From contig JACCVC010000183.1 of assembly GCA_013698305.1 (NCBI GenBank), positions 1 through 7,492 of the forward strand: 7,492 nt of DNA, read 5' to 3'. The stretch is from Chloroflexia bacterium (lineage in GTDB: Bacteria > Chloroflexota > Chloroflexia > Thermomicrobiales > UBA6265). Under the pieces are notes generated by a model, which was given only the letters and a program-made list of their open reading frames with translations, ran no database searches and was not told the DNA's origin. Each line of letters starts with the position of its first letter. The first letter of the stretch is position 1. The position numbers and the translations under genes were made by a program. Positions 1 to 5,622 of the stretch are shown here, piece by piece.

Positions 1-2
1 TT

Positions 3-332
3 TCGTATGTGCTGGAAGGCGAGCTCGGCATGAAGATCGGCGATCATGAGTTCCAGGCGGGGGTTGGCAGCTATATCTTGAAGCCCCGTGGTCTGCCGCA
101 TACGTTTTGGAACGCGGGAACGCAGCCTGTCCGGTTCATCGAGATCATTTCACCAGCCGGATTCGAACGCTACTTCGACGAGCTGGCGGCCGTTGTCAAC
201 GCCTGGCCGGTCGGAGGAGAACCCGACTTCGCGGCGCTGGCCAAGCTTGCGAGCCGGTACAGTCTCACGTTCCACATGGAGCAGATGCCCGAGTTGCTGC
301 AGAAGCACAACCTTCGCCTGGGATTGCCTTAA
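3..332 (+). CDS. Small cupin-domain protein, C-terminal part (5' end outside window)
   Basis: The reading frame is open from the left edge and ends at TAA 330-332, so this is the last ~110 residues of a gene that starts upstream. It begins in the first cupin strand region (SYVLEGELGMKIGD). It then shows an exact cupin motif 2, G(X)5PxG(X)2H(X)3N, as GSYILKPRGLPHTFWN, with the metal-binding His and the closing Asn intact. Motif 1 (HxH...E) must lie upstream and is not visible. After the barrel comes a helical tail (FERYFDELAAVV, then FAALAKLASRY) of the kind seen in single-domain cupins of about 150-170 residues related to quercetin-dioxygenase-like proteins. Cupins bind a metal in a beta-barrel and range from dioxygenases to sugar isomerases to binding proteins, so no reaction can be assigned. 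The GTG at position 9 lies inside the conserved strand and is unlikely to be the true start. The gene is convergent with the broken cupin at 467-829. Confidence 0.85.
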   Translation, partial: SYVLEGELGMKIGDHEFQAGVGSYILKPRGLPHTFWNAGTQPVRFIEIISPAGFERYFDELAAVVNAWPVGGEPDFAALAKLASRYSLTFHMEQMPELLQKHNLRLGLP

Positions 333-466
333 CCCTCGACGCCTCTTGCTTCGTCCCTGGTGCGGCGCGGACGTATTGCGTGTACAACGAACTTGCAAAT
401 CGCTCCAAGCTTGAGCGGGAACCTGACAAACCAGAAGACGATGAAGCTACCGTCGTCCTGAACCGG
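333..466. other. Convergent intergenic region, no gene seen
   Basis: These 134 bases separate the two convergent cupin genes. I see no coding potential with family character. A short inverted repeat (CGCTC, 7-base loop, GAGCG) sits around 403-419, and another (GAACCG-GCTA-CGGTTC, 460-475) overlaps the stop of the broken cupin. Neither is followed by a T-run on either strand, so no rho-independent terminator can be called. Confidence 0.4.
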
Positions 467-829
467 CTACGGTTCCGGATCGCCCCGATACACCCTGTCA
501 TTCGTCGCAGGCACTCGAATCACAAATGCCTCTATAGGGAAGTGAGCACCGGTAATGGCGTAAAAGACTCCCGCCGGAAAGAAGCAGATTTCACCTGCCT
601 CGACCGTGAACTGCTCTTAACCAACCTCGACATCCAGCGAGCCTTTCAGCACGATGAAAACCTCGTCACTTTCGCGATGATAATGCTGGCCCGGATCCGC
701 CCATGATTCATCCGAGCAGTTCCACAGAATCTGAAGGTTGTCGCTCCGGAACGCCAGGTCGTCGTCCGGATTCGGCCCAGCGAGCACAGCAAACTTGAGC
801 GGCAACGTTCGTCGCAGGTATTGCTGCAT
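467..829 (-). pseudogene. Small cupin-domain gene interrupted by an in-frame TAA
   Basis: The gene starts at ATG 829-827 with a good Shine-Dalgarno (GAGGAG on the minus strand, 842-837, 7 bases before ATG). It encodes a cupin with motif 1 intact: HYHRESDEVFIVLKG fits HxH(X)4E(X)6G. At codon 71 (617-619) a TAA follows LDVEVG, exactly between the two cupin motifs. In the same frame the sequence continues as a convincing cupin second half (EQFTVEAGEICFFPAGVFYAITG...) to TAG at 467-469, for 120 residues in all. No frameshift is needed, so one nonsense substitution or a sequencing error explains the break. In motif 2 the usual His is Tyr and the final Asn is Gly, so metal binding may already have been altered. 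The product stopped at codon 71 would be half a barrel and probably non-functional. The gene is divergent from the antitoxin gene at 931. Confidence 0.75.
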
Positions 830-858
830 TGGCTCACTCCTCGACGGTTATGTCGGTC

Positions 859-887
859 GTGTCAAATACGCATGGCCATGATACACT
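859..887 (+). promoter_or_regulatory. Candidate promoter of the Xre-RES toxin-antitoxin operon
   Basis: GTGTCA (859-864, 4/6 to the -35 consensus) is followed after 17 bases by TACACT (882-887, 4/6 to the -10 consensus). A TG at 879-880, one base before the -10, makes an extended -10 element. The predicted transcription start near 894 lies about 35 bases before the antitoxin start and just upstream of the palindrome at 908-917. Found by eye; no start has been mapped. Confidence 0.4.
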
Positions 888-907
888 CTACGCAGAAGTG
901 TGATATT

Positions 908-931
908 TGTCATGACACATGGAGGTCATGA
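908..931 (+). promoter_or_regulatory. Candidate autoregulatory operator of the Xre-RES module
   Basis: TGTCATGACA (908-917) is a perfect 10-bp palindrome. Its core GTCATGA (909-915) recurs as a direct repeat at 925-931, 16 bases further on, overlapping the Shine-Dalgarno and the start codon. Xre-type antitoxins usually repress their own operon by binding such sites, and a pair of half-sites over the start region fits that. The role is inferred from position and symmetry. Confidence 0.45.
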
Positions 932-1314
932 TGGCCCTCTCAATCTTCAGTCAACTCAACGACCGAGCATCGATCCGGCAAAGCCCGCTCTCCGTCGCCG
1001 CCATCCGACACGATCTCGGCGTCTCGCGTGAGCGCATGGCGCGTGTGCTCGATGTCAGTTCCCGCACGGTCGCCCGGTGGGAGGATCAGCAACAACTTCC
1101 GTCCAACCGCTGGCTGGTCCAGGTACTGGTCCAGCTCCAGAACATCGTCGATCTGGGACTCGAGTCGCTCACGCGGGAAGGCTTGCACATCTTCATGACC
1201 TCTCCGCAGCCGGTGTTCGGCAACCGGTCGGGGATCGAGCTGGTAGAAGCCGGAGAGGCCGAGACGGTGTATGGAGAACTTGCCAGCCTGTATGAAGGTT
1301 ACCTCGGTCTCTGA
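931..1314 (+). CDS. Xre/MbcA/ParS-type antitoxin
   Basis: This 127-residue protein is read as the antitoxin of a RES toxin. Residues ~20-51 contain a Xre-like helix-turn-helix (VSRERMARVLDVSSRTVARWE) for DNA binding. Residues ~65-122 match the toxin-binding domain of the MbcA/ParS family, including the hallmark stretch HIFMTSPQPVFGNRSGIELVEAGE, which resembles the family's 'W/F-L-x-x-P-N-P-x-L-G-G-x-x-P-x-E-L' signature. Three ATGs lie close together (919, 928, 931). I chose 931 because GGAGG (921-925) lies five bases before it, whereas it overlaps the 919 ATG and leaves only two bases to 928. The stop TGA (1312-1314) shares its A with the toxin ATG, so translation is coupled. The protein should neutralise the RES enzyme by blocking its active site and repress the operon, probably through the palindrome just upstream. 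Confidence 0.88.
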   Translation: MALSIFSQLNDRASIRQSPLSVAAIRHDLGVSRERMARVLDVSSRTVARWEDQQQLPSNRWLVQVLVQLQNIVDLGLESLTREGLHIFMTSPQPVFGNRSGIELVEAGEAETVYGELASLYEGYLGL

Positions 1315-1868
1315 TGGTGACATCGGAGACAGAACCTGATCGGCGGTGGATTGGATCGGTCTACCGCCTGGTGCCGCACGGTGCGGACGTACTTGATTTT
1401 TCTCACGCTGACAAGAGCCCAAACAACCGATGGAACTTCGCCGGGTCCCGAACGCTGTACCTGGCCGAGGACGTTGACATCGCCTGGAACGAGTACACCC
1501 GTCATGTGCGGGACAGGATGTCACCAGGCATGCCTTTGAGGATCGTCGAGCGTGATATGTACCGCCTGCGACTCCGTCTGGACGGTGGAGTGGTCGACCT
1601 GTGCGACTCGTCAGTTTCGGAAAGATACGGCGTTGATGACATGTGGCATCCAGTCCATTTTGGCTCGCTCGACACAACTCGCCTTCTCGCAGATCGCATC
1701 AGGCGGGCGACGCCAGCCCAGGGCATTCTGGTGCCGCCTGCCGGATTCCTGGACCGTAGGATGGGCTGGAACTTGGTGGTCTTCCTCGAGAAGATGCCGA
1801 AGATCGAAGATTGGGTGCTCTCGACTTCTTTGATCCACTCGTTCGACATGGGCACTGGACGACACTGA
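1314..1868 (+). CDS. RES-domain toxin (probable NAD+-degrading enzyme)
   Basis: This 184-residue protein has the layout of RES-domain toxins. VYRL at 16-19 is followed by NNRWNFAGSRTLYLAEDVDIAWNEY (37-61), which contains the conserved Arg and, at E60, the expected Glu. The C-terminal strand pair is GILVPPAGF...RRMGWNLVVFLEK (137-160). Characterised relatives such as MbcT consume NAD+ (by phosphorolysis in MbcT), and ParT-type members have been reported to ADP-ribosylate a metabolic enzyme. Cytoplasmic NAD+ depletion is therefore the likely toxic action, inferred from the family. The position where the family normally carries Ser (usually a P-S pair) reads P141-P142-A143 here, so the third signature residue may be missing or shifted. 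The start ATG overlaps the antitoxin stop by one base (TGATG), the usual antitoxin-first order. The gene ends 31 bases from the convergent permease gene at 1900. Confidence 0.87.
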   Translation: MVTSETEPDRRWIGSVYRLVPHGADVLDFSHADKSPNNRWNFAGSRTLYLAEDVDIAWNEYTRHVRDRMSPGMPLRIVERDMYRLRLRLDGGVVDLCDSSVSERYGVDDMWHPVHFGSLDTTRLLADRIRRATPAQGILVPPAGFLDRRMGWNLVVFLEKMPKIEDWVLSTSLIHSFDMGTGRH

Positions 1869-1890
1869 ACGGGCCGAAACATGGGCCGGT
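1869..1890. terminator. Weak hairpin between convergent operons
   Basis: ACGGGCC (1869-1875) and GGCCGGT (1884-1890) can pair with one G-G mismatch around an 8-base loop. It begins directly after the toxin stop and lies 10 bases beyond the exporter operon's last stop on the other strand. There is no clear T-run on either side, so it is at best a weak bidirectional terminator or a pause structure. Confidence 0.25.
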
Positions 1891-1899
1891 GGCTTTCAT

Positions 1900-2700
1900 T
1901 CAATGCCCCGCGCTCTGGTAGTGCCGCGACTGCGACACGAACAGCCAGACGGCTCCTGAAATCAGCGCAAATCCAACCATCGGCGACGCCCACGCCACCC
2001 ACTCCGGGAACGGCAACTCCGCCGTCCTGCCCAGCAGCACGGTCGCCGGCACCCACGCCATGAACGCCATCGGCACGATCCAGGTCATGAACGCCCGCAA
2101 GGGTCGGTCGTAGATCGACGCTGGGTAGCTTCCGAATCGCCCCTGAAGGTCGTCGAACACGATCCGCAGCGGCAGCGTCATCAGAAACCGGAACGCGAAC
2201 GCCGCCGACCCCAGCTGGAACGCCCCGTCGATCAGCGCCCCCCCGATGATCGCCAGCGCCAGAAACACGACCAGCCCGGCGTTCCAGTCGATGGAGACCC
2301 GAGGCAGCGCGATTCCGAGCAGGAACAGCCCGGAGATCAGGTCGCCCAGCGGCGGAATCCGAAACTGCGTGAACATCAGCTGCGCCCAGATCGGCACCGG
2401 TCGGATCAGGAACCGGTCCCACTCCCCCTCCTGCACGATCTGGTCGAACCGGAACAGCTGGTTGACCGATACCACCCAAAGGCCGTGCGCAGTGAGACGG
2501 ATGCCGTACAGCACGCCGACCTCCCACAGTCCCCAGCCGCCGACCGCCTCGAACCGGGTCAGGATCACGGCGACGAAGATGAAGCCGACCGTCTGGAACA
2601 GAAAACCGAAGATCAGGCTCATGATGAAGCTGGCGCGATACTGCATCTCGCCCCGGACCGAGGCGAGCATGTTGTGCCAGCAGATCGAGAACAGCGTCAT
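1900..2700 (-). CDS. ABC-2 type permease (COG3694-like), third membrane subunit
   Basis: This 266-residue integral membrane protein is the last gene of the exporter operon. It shows about six hydrophobic stretches by eye, including MSLIFGFLFQTVGFIFVAVIL, the segment before LPRVSIDW, VVFLALAIIGGALIDG, and WASPMVGFALISGAVWLFV near the C-terminus. Conserved-looking loops include EWDRFLIRPVPIWAQLM and FGSYPASIYDRPLRAFMTWIVPMAF, typical of the ABC2_membrane_6 family as I recall it. The ATG at 2700 was chosen over upstream codons because GGAGG (minus strand, 2710-2706) lies five bases before it and the predicted protein starts cleanly there. Upstream codons would run through the preceding gene. The gap to the preceding gene's stop is a single base, so translation is coupled. 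It is unlike the other two permeases in sequence and presumably pairs with one or both of them to form the membrane channel. The substrate is unknown. Confidence 0.85.
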   Translation of the reverse strand: MTLFSICWHNMLASVRGEMQYRASFIMSLIFGFLFQTVGFIFVAVILTRFEAVGGWGLWEVGVLYGIRLTAHGLWVVSVNQLFRFDQIVQEGEWDRFLIRPVPIWAQLMFTQFRIPPLGDLISGLFLLGIALPRVSIDWNAGLVVFLALAIIGGALIDGAFQLGSAAFAFRFLMTLPLRIVFDDLQGRFGSYPASIYDRPLRAFMTWIVPMAFMAWVPATVLLGRTAELPFPEWVAWASPMVGFALISGAVWLFVSQSRHYQSAGH

Positions 2701-2701
2701 C

Positions 2702-3508
2702 TCACCCTCCCTGCACCACGATCCGGCTCTGAGCCCGCCGCCAGGTCCACGCCGAGGCAGCCCAGAGCGCCACAATCCAGAACAGCTGAATACCCAGCGC
2801 CCGCCACATGTCCGCTCCCTGTGATTCTTCGACATAGATCGACGCGGGCAGAAACGCGGTCGCCTGAAACGGCAGCACCTCCACCACCGTCCGCAACGGC
2901 CCCGGCATGAACCAGACCGGTATCAACGATCCTGCCAGGAAACCACCGACCACCCAGATCACCGCCCGCATTCCGGAGACATTGATCAGCCAGAATCCCG
3001 ACAGGCCGACCAGCAGCCAGATCAACATGCTCACCACATAGGCCATTATGAGGCTCAGGAGAAAGGCGAGCAGCGCGCCGGACGACGGCGGCGACAGCGA
3101 GCCAAAAAGGATCATACCTGGAATCACCACGACGATTGACATACATGTGCCGGCCGACTGCCCGAGGCTGAGGGACACTATCTGGCGCACGAAACCCACC
3201 GGGCGCACCATGTCGACCGCGACCCGACCCTGATCGATGCGCTCGTGAATCTCGTTGGCAATGTCGATCCGGGTGATGTGCTCGAGCAAGCCCACAATCG
3301 TGAGATAGGTAATCATCGTCTCGATCGGCACCCCGTCGACCGAATCCTGGTTGCCATACACCGCCTGCCAGACGGCGCGCAACAGCACCAGTTGCAACAA
3401 TGCCTGGAACACGCCCAGGTAGAGCCAGATCCGGTATGCGTAGATCTCGCGCACGCCCATCCGAAAGATGTCGCGAAGTCCCGGGTTGATCCCGCTCAGG
3501 CGCATCAT
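2702..3508 (-). CDS. ABC-2 type permease, tandem copy B
   Basis: This 268-residue membrane protein is exactly the same length as the preceding gene's product and about 70% identical to it (188 of 268 positions in my ungapped hand alignment). It shows the same blocks: LRDIFRMGVREIYAYRI near the N-terminus, VDGVPIETM, RIDQGRVAVDMVRPVGFVRQ, a long central hydrophobic pair (LSLIMAYVVSMLIWLLVGLSGFWLI), and MWRALGIQLFW...AWTWRRAQ near the end. It resembles the COG4587-type permease found with COG4586 ATPases. Two ATGs occur in a row (3508 and 3505); GGAGG at 3521-3517 gives an 8-base spacing to the first, which I chose. Four bases separate it from the previous stop. It diverges from copy A most at residues ~73-89 and in the third hydrophobic segment (~119-135). 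That pattern suggests adaptation to a different partner or substrate, although this is inference. Confidence 0.88.
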   Translation of the reverse strand: MMRLSGINPGLRDIFRMGVREIYAYRIWLYLGVFQALLQLVLLRAVWQAVYGNQDSVDGVPIETMITYLTIVGLLEHITRIDIANEIHERIDQGRVAVDMVRPVGFVRQIVSLSLGQSAGTCMSIVVVIPGMILFGSLSPPSSGALLAFLLSLIMAYVVSMLIWLLVGLSGFWLINVSGMRAVIWVVGGFLAGSLIPVWFMPGPLRTVVEVLPFQATAFLPASIYVEESQGADMWRALGIQLFWIVALWAASAWTWRRAQSRIVVQGG

Positions 3509-3512
3509 CGGC

Positions 3513-4319
3513 CTACCCTCCCTGCACCACGAGCCGGTTCTGCGCCCGCCGCCACGTCCACGCGGCGACGAGCCACAGGGCAACCGTCCAAAACGCCTGG
3601 ATGCCCAGCGCCCGCCACATCCCTGACCCCTGCGCCTGCTCGACGTAGATCGACGCCGGCAGGAAGTAGATCGCCTGGAACGGCAACAGCTCGACAACGA
3701 TCCGCAGGGGTTCCGGCATGAACCAAAGCGGGATTGTAGAGCCGCCGAGAAAGCTGCTGACTACCCCTACAATCGATTTCATGCCGCTGGCGTCAATCAG
3801 CCAGAATCCCGACAGGCCGACCAGCAGCCAGATCAACATGCTCACCACATAGGCCATTATGAGGCTCAGCAAGAAGACCAGAAGTGCTCCCGGTGACGGT
3901 GGCGCCAGAGACCCGATCACCAGTAACCCCGGCACGACCAGCACAAGTCCCAACCAGCGTCCCGCCGCCTCTCCGACGCTGAGCGCGATCATCTGCCGCA
4001 CGAATCCAACCGGGCGCACCATGTCGACCGCGACCTGCCCCTGGTCGATCCGCCGGTGAATTTCCTCGCTTATCGTCGGGCGCAGCATGAATCCCAGCAG
4101 TGCGGTCACGGTCAGAAACGTCACCATCGTCTCGATTGGCACCCCATCGACCGACTGCTGGTCGCCGTACACGGCCTGCCAGATCGCTCGCATCAGCAGC
4201 AGTTGCAGCAGAATGACGACCACGCCGAGGTAGGTAAAAATCCGGTAGGCGTAGACCCGCCGCACGCCCATCCGGAAGATGTCGCGCAGACCCGGATTTC
4301 GCAGGTCGAGCGCCGTCAT
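3513..4319 (-). CDS. ABC-2 type permease, tandem copy A
   Basis: This 268-residue membrane subunit is the first permease after the ATPase gene. Its ATG (4319-4317) overlaps the ATPase stop in an ATGA arrangement, so the two are translationally coupled. Hydrophobic segments are visible at about 28-50, 119-135, 147-175, 180-203 and 240-258. A cytoplasmic-looking stretch, EEIHRRIDQGQVAVDMVRPVGFVRQ (85-109), lies between the second and third and is a likely contact region for the ATPase. Gene plus four-base spacer make an 811-bp unit that is repeated as copy B. The Shine-Dalgarno-bearing gene end (CCTCCCTGCACCACGA on the plus strand) is also duplicated, so each copy carries the ribosome site of the gene after it. 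Function is as for copy B: part of an ATP-driven exporter of unknown substrate. Confidence 0.9.
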   Translation of the reverse strand: MTALDLRNPGLRDIFRMGVRRVYAYRIFTYLGVVVILLQLLLMRAIWQAVYGDQQSVDGVPIETMVTFLTVTALLGFMLRPTISEEIHRRIDQGQVAVDMVRPVGFVRQMIALSVGEAAGRWLGLVLVVPGLLVIGSLAPPSPGALLVFLLSLIMAYVVSMLIWLLVGLSGFWLIDASGMKSIVGVVSSFLGGSTIPLWFMPEPLRIVVELLPFQAIYFLPASIYVEQAQGSGMWRALGIQAFWTVALWLVAAWTWRRAQNRLVVQGG

Positions 4320-5326
4320 CGCGTGACCTCGCGGGCCTCGTAGATCTCCCGGATGATGCCGTCCATCTCCCGTTCACTTACAGAAATATCCACTATCGGC
4401 GCCTGCGCCGAGATCGCGGCAATCACCTCGCTTACCGCCACCCGCTCCGGCGCAACCTCGAACGACGCCTTCATGCCGTCGTGGGACGTCACCTCGACGC
4501 CTACTGGCAGGTCCCGCACCGCCTGGGCGAGCGCGTCGATCCCGTCGCCGCTGACGGTCACGTCGACCAGCCGCGTCGGCGCGTACCGGCGTTTCAGATC
4601 GGCGGCCTCGCCGTCGAAGAGCACCCGGCCCTGGTCGATGATGATGATCCGACGGCACAGCCGCTCGACGTCGTCGAGGTCGTGCGTGGTCAACAGCACC
4701 GTCGTGTTGCGCTCGGCGTTAATCTCCTCGATGAAGGTGCGGATACGCTCCTTGGCGACCACGTCCAGCCCAACCGTCGGCTCGTCCAGGAACAGGATCG
4801 GCGGCTGGTAGATCACTGCCGCCGCCAGGTCGCCCCGCATTCGTTGTCCGAGGCTGAGCTGCCGCACCGGTGTCTTGAGGAACGGCCCCATGTCGAGCAG
4901 TTCGGTCAGCATTGCGAGCTGCTTGCGGTATCCGTCCTCCGGCATCCGGTACATCCGGCCGATCAGCCGTAACGACTCCTCCAGCGGCAGCGCCCACCAG
5001 AGCTGGGTCCGCTGCCCGAACACGACGCCGATGTTCATCGCGTTGGCCTCGCGGTTAAGCCACGGCACCATGCCCGCGACCTCGACAGTGCCCGAGGTCG
5101 GCACGAGAATGCCGGTCAGCATCTTGATCGTGGTGGACTTGCCCGCGCCGTTGGGACCGAGGTAGCCGACGATCTCGCCCTCGTCAACCGAGAGCGTCAC
5201 GCCGTCGACCGCGCGGACCGTCTCCTGTTGGCGCGTAAAGAGCGTGCGCACCGTCGAGAAGCGTCCCTCAACCGGCCGGGTCCGAGTGAAATCCTTGACC
5301 AGATCGGTGGCGGTAATCATGGGCAT
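4316..5326 (-). CDS. ABC exporter ATP-binding protein (COG4586-like)
   Basis: This nucleotide-binding subunit, 336 residues from the chosen start, powers the exporter. All ABC motifs are present: Walker A GPNGAGKST (57-65), Q-loop FGQ (Q105), signature LSLGQ (157-161), Walker B ILFLDEP (177-183), D-loop Asp188 and switch His215 (TTHDLDD). Features that fit the COG4586-type subfamily are the extended N-terminal insert before Walker A (~residues 14-38, RTRPVEGRFSTVRTLFTRQQ), FGQRTQLWWALPLEESLRL after the Q-loop, and a ~90-residue C-terminal tail after the ATPase core. The start is uncertain: ATG 5326 and ATG 5320 are both plausible, neither has a good Shine-Dalgarno, and the frame stays open upstream to 5437 without family-like sequence. 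The stop overlaps the first permease ATG by four bases. Transcription probably starts near 5562, leaving a long leader of about 235 bases. Confidence 0.93.
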   Translation of the reverse strand: MPMITATDLVKDFTRTRPVEGRFSTVRTLFTRQQETVRAVDGVTLSVDEGEIVGYLGPNGAGKSTTIKMLTGILVPTSGTVEVAGMVPWLNREANAMNIGVVFGQRTQLWWALPLEESLRLIGRMYRMPEDGYRKQLAMLTELLDMGPFLKTPVRQLSLGQRMRGDLAAAVIYQPPILFLDEPTVGLDVVAKERIRTFIEEINAERNTTVLLTTHDLDDVERLCRRIIIIDQGRVLFDGEAADLKRRYAPTRLVDVTVSGDGIDALAQAVRDLPVGVEVTSHDGMKASFEVAPERVAVSEVIAAISAQAPIVDISVSEREMDGIIREIYEAREVTR

Positions 5327-5622
5327 GGAGCACCGCGGTTCAGTTCGGTTTGCGGTGACATTGGCATCGTGGCCTCCACTACATTGACGACGACTACTCG
5401 AATGCCAGTCGAGTCTATCAGGTGCTTTTGGCCCCAAAGGCCGGCTCTTGGTCTGGCCCTTCCTCTACGATCCTCTTGTCGCAGCTTGATCAAAGAAGAT
5501 TGTCAGGAGACGACGAGGTTTGAAGATCGTTGATTAATGCTACAAGCCTCTCGACGCTGAGCAGGATAAACATACAAGTTTGTATATTCGTTTGTCAATC
5601 GGGTTAGGTAGGGTTCACGTGA
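5327..5622 (-). other. Leader and promoter region of the exporter operon
   Basis: These 296 bases between padR and the ATPase gene hold the promoter/operator at 5569-5598 and, downstream of it, an untranslated leader of about 235 bases. In the leader I see a 6-bp stem with a 7-base loop (ACTCGA/TCGAGT, 5396-5414) and a GGCC/GGCC pair (5430-5442). Neither has a terminator-type T-run on the minus strand. No known riboswitch is recognised and no small gene is supported. Confidence 0.5.
5569..5598 (-). promoter_or_regulatory. Exporter operon promoter with embedded palindromic operator
   Basis: On the minus strand a perfect -35 TTGACA (5598-5593) is followed after 18 bases by TATGTT (5574-5569, 4/6 to the -10 consensus). 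The inverted repeat ATACAA-GT-TTGTAT (5572-5585) covers the 3' part of the spacer and the edge of the -10 element. A protein bound there would block RNA polymerase. The PadR-family gene immediately upstream is the obvious candidate repressor. Positions and symmetry are seen directly; binding is inferred. Confidence 0.6.

Larger units (their letters stand above)
2702..4323 (-). repeat. Tandem duplication, 811-bp unit (two permease copies)
   Basis: Matching positions in the two permease genes are offset by exactly 811 bp along their whole length: gene ends at 2702 and 3513, the internal block at 2985 and 3796. The unit equals one 807-bp gene plus the 4-bp spacer. Proteins are about 70% identical and gap-free, so the duplication is old or fast-diverging. 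A 74-bp block (2985-3058 and 3796-3869) is nevertheless identical at every base. Confidence 0.85.

Noticed and set aside
460..475. GAACCG-GCTA-CGGTTC stem at the end of the broken cupin as a terminator
   Set aside because: It has a good 6-bp stem but overlaps the stop codon and has no T-run downstream in either direction.
107..706. Open frame of 199 codons on the plus strand across both cupin genes
   Set aside because: It overlaps the cupin at 3-332 in another frame and the broken cupin antisense. Arg-rich start, no motif, no ribosome site.
940..1677. Open frame of 245 codons antisense to the Xre-RES module
   Set aside because: It is antisense to two recognised genes with clear domains and ribosome sites; its composition is shadow-like and no domain is visible.
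1502..2527. Long open frame of 341 codons on the minus strand spanning the toxin gene and permease C
   Set aside because: It lies across two well-supported genes in other frames, is rich in Arg, Gly, Ala and Val as high-GC shadows are, and has no family-like motif.
5327..5437. Upstream extension of the ATPase to a start at 5437
   Set aside because: The extra 37 residues have no resemblance to ABC ATPase N-termini, and ITATDLVKDF after ATG 5326/5320 is the normal beginning of the fold.
5430..5442. GGCC/GGCC pair with a nearby T-run as an attenuator in the exporter leader
   Set aside because: The T-run is on the plus strand; in the minus-strand transcript the stem is followed by AAAAG, so it cannot act as an intrinsic terminator for this operon.
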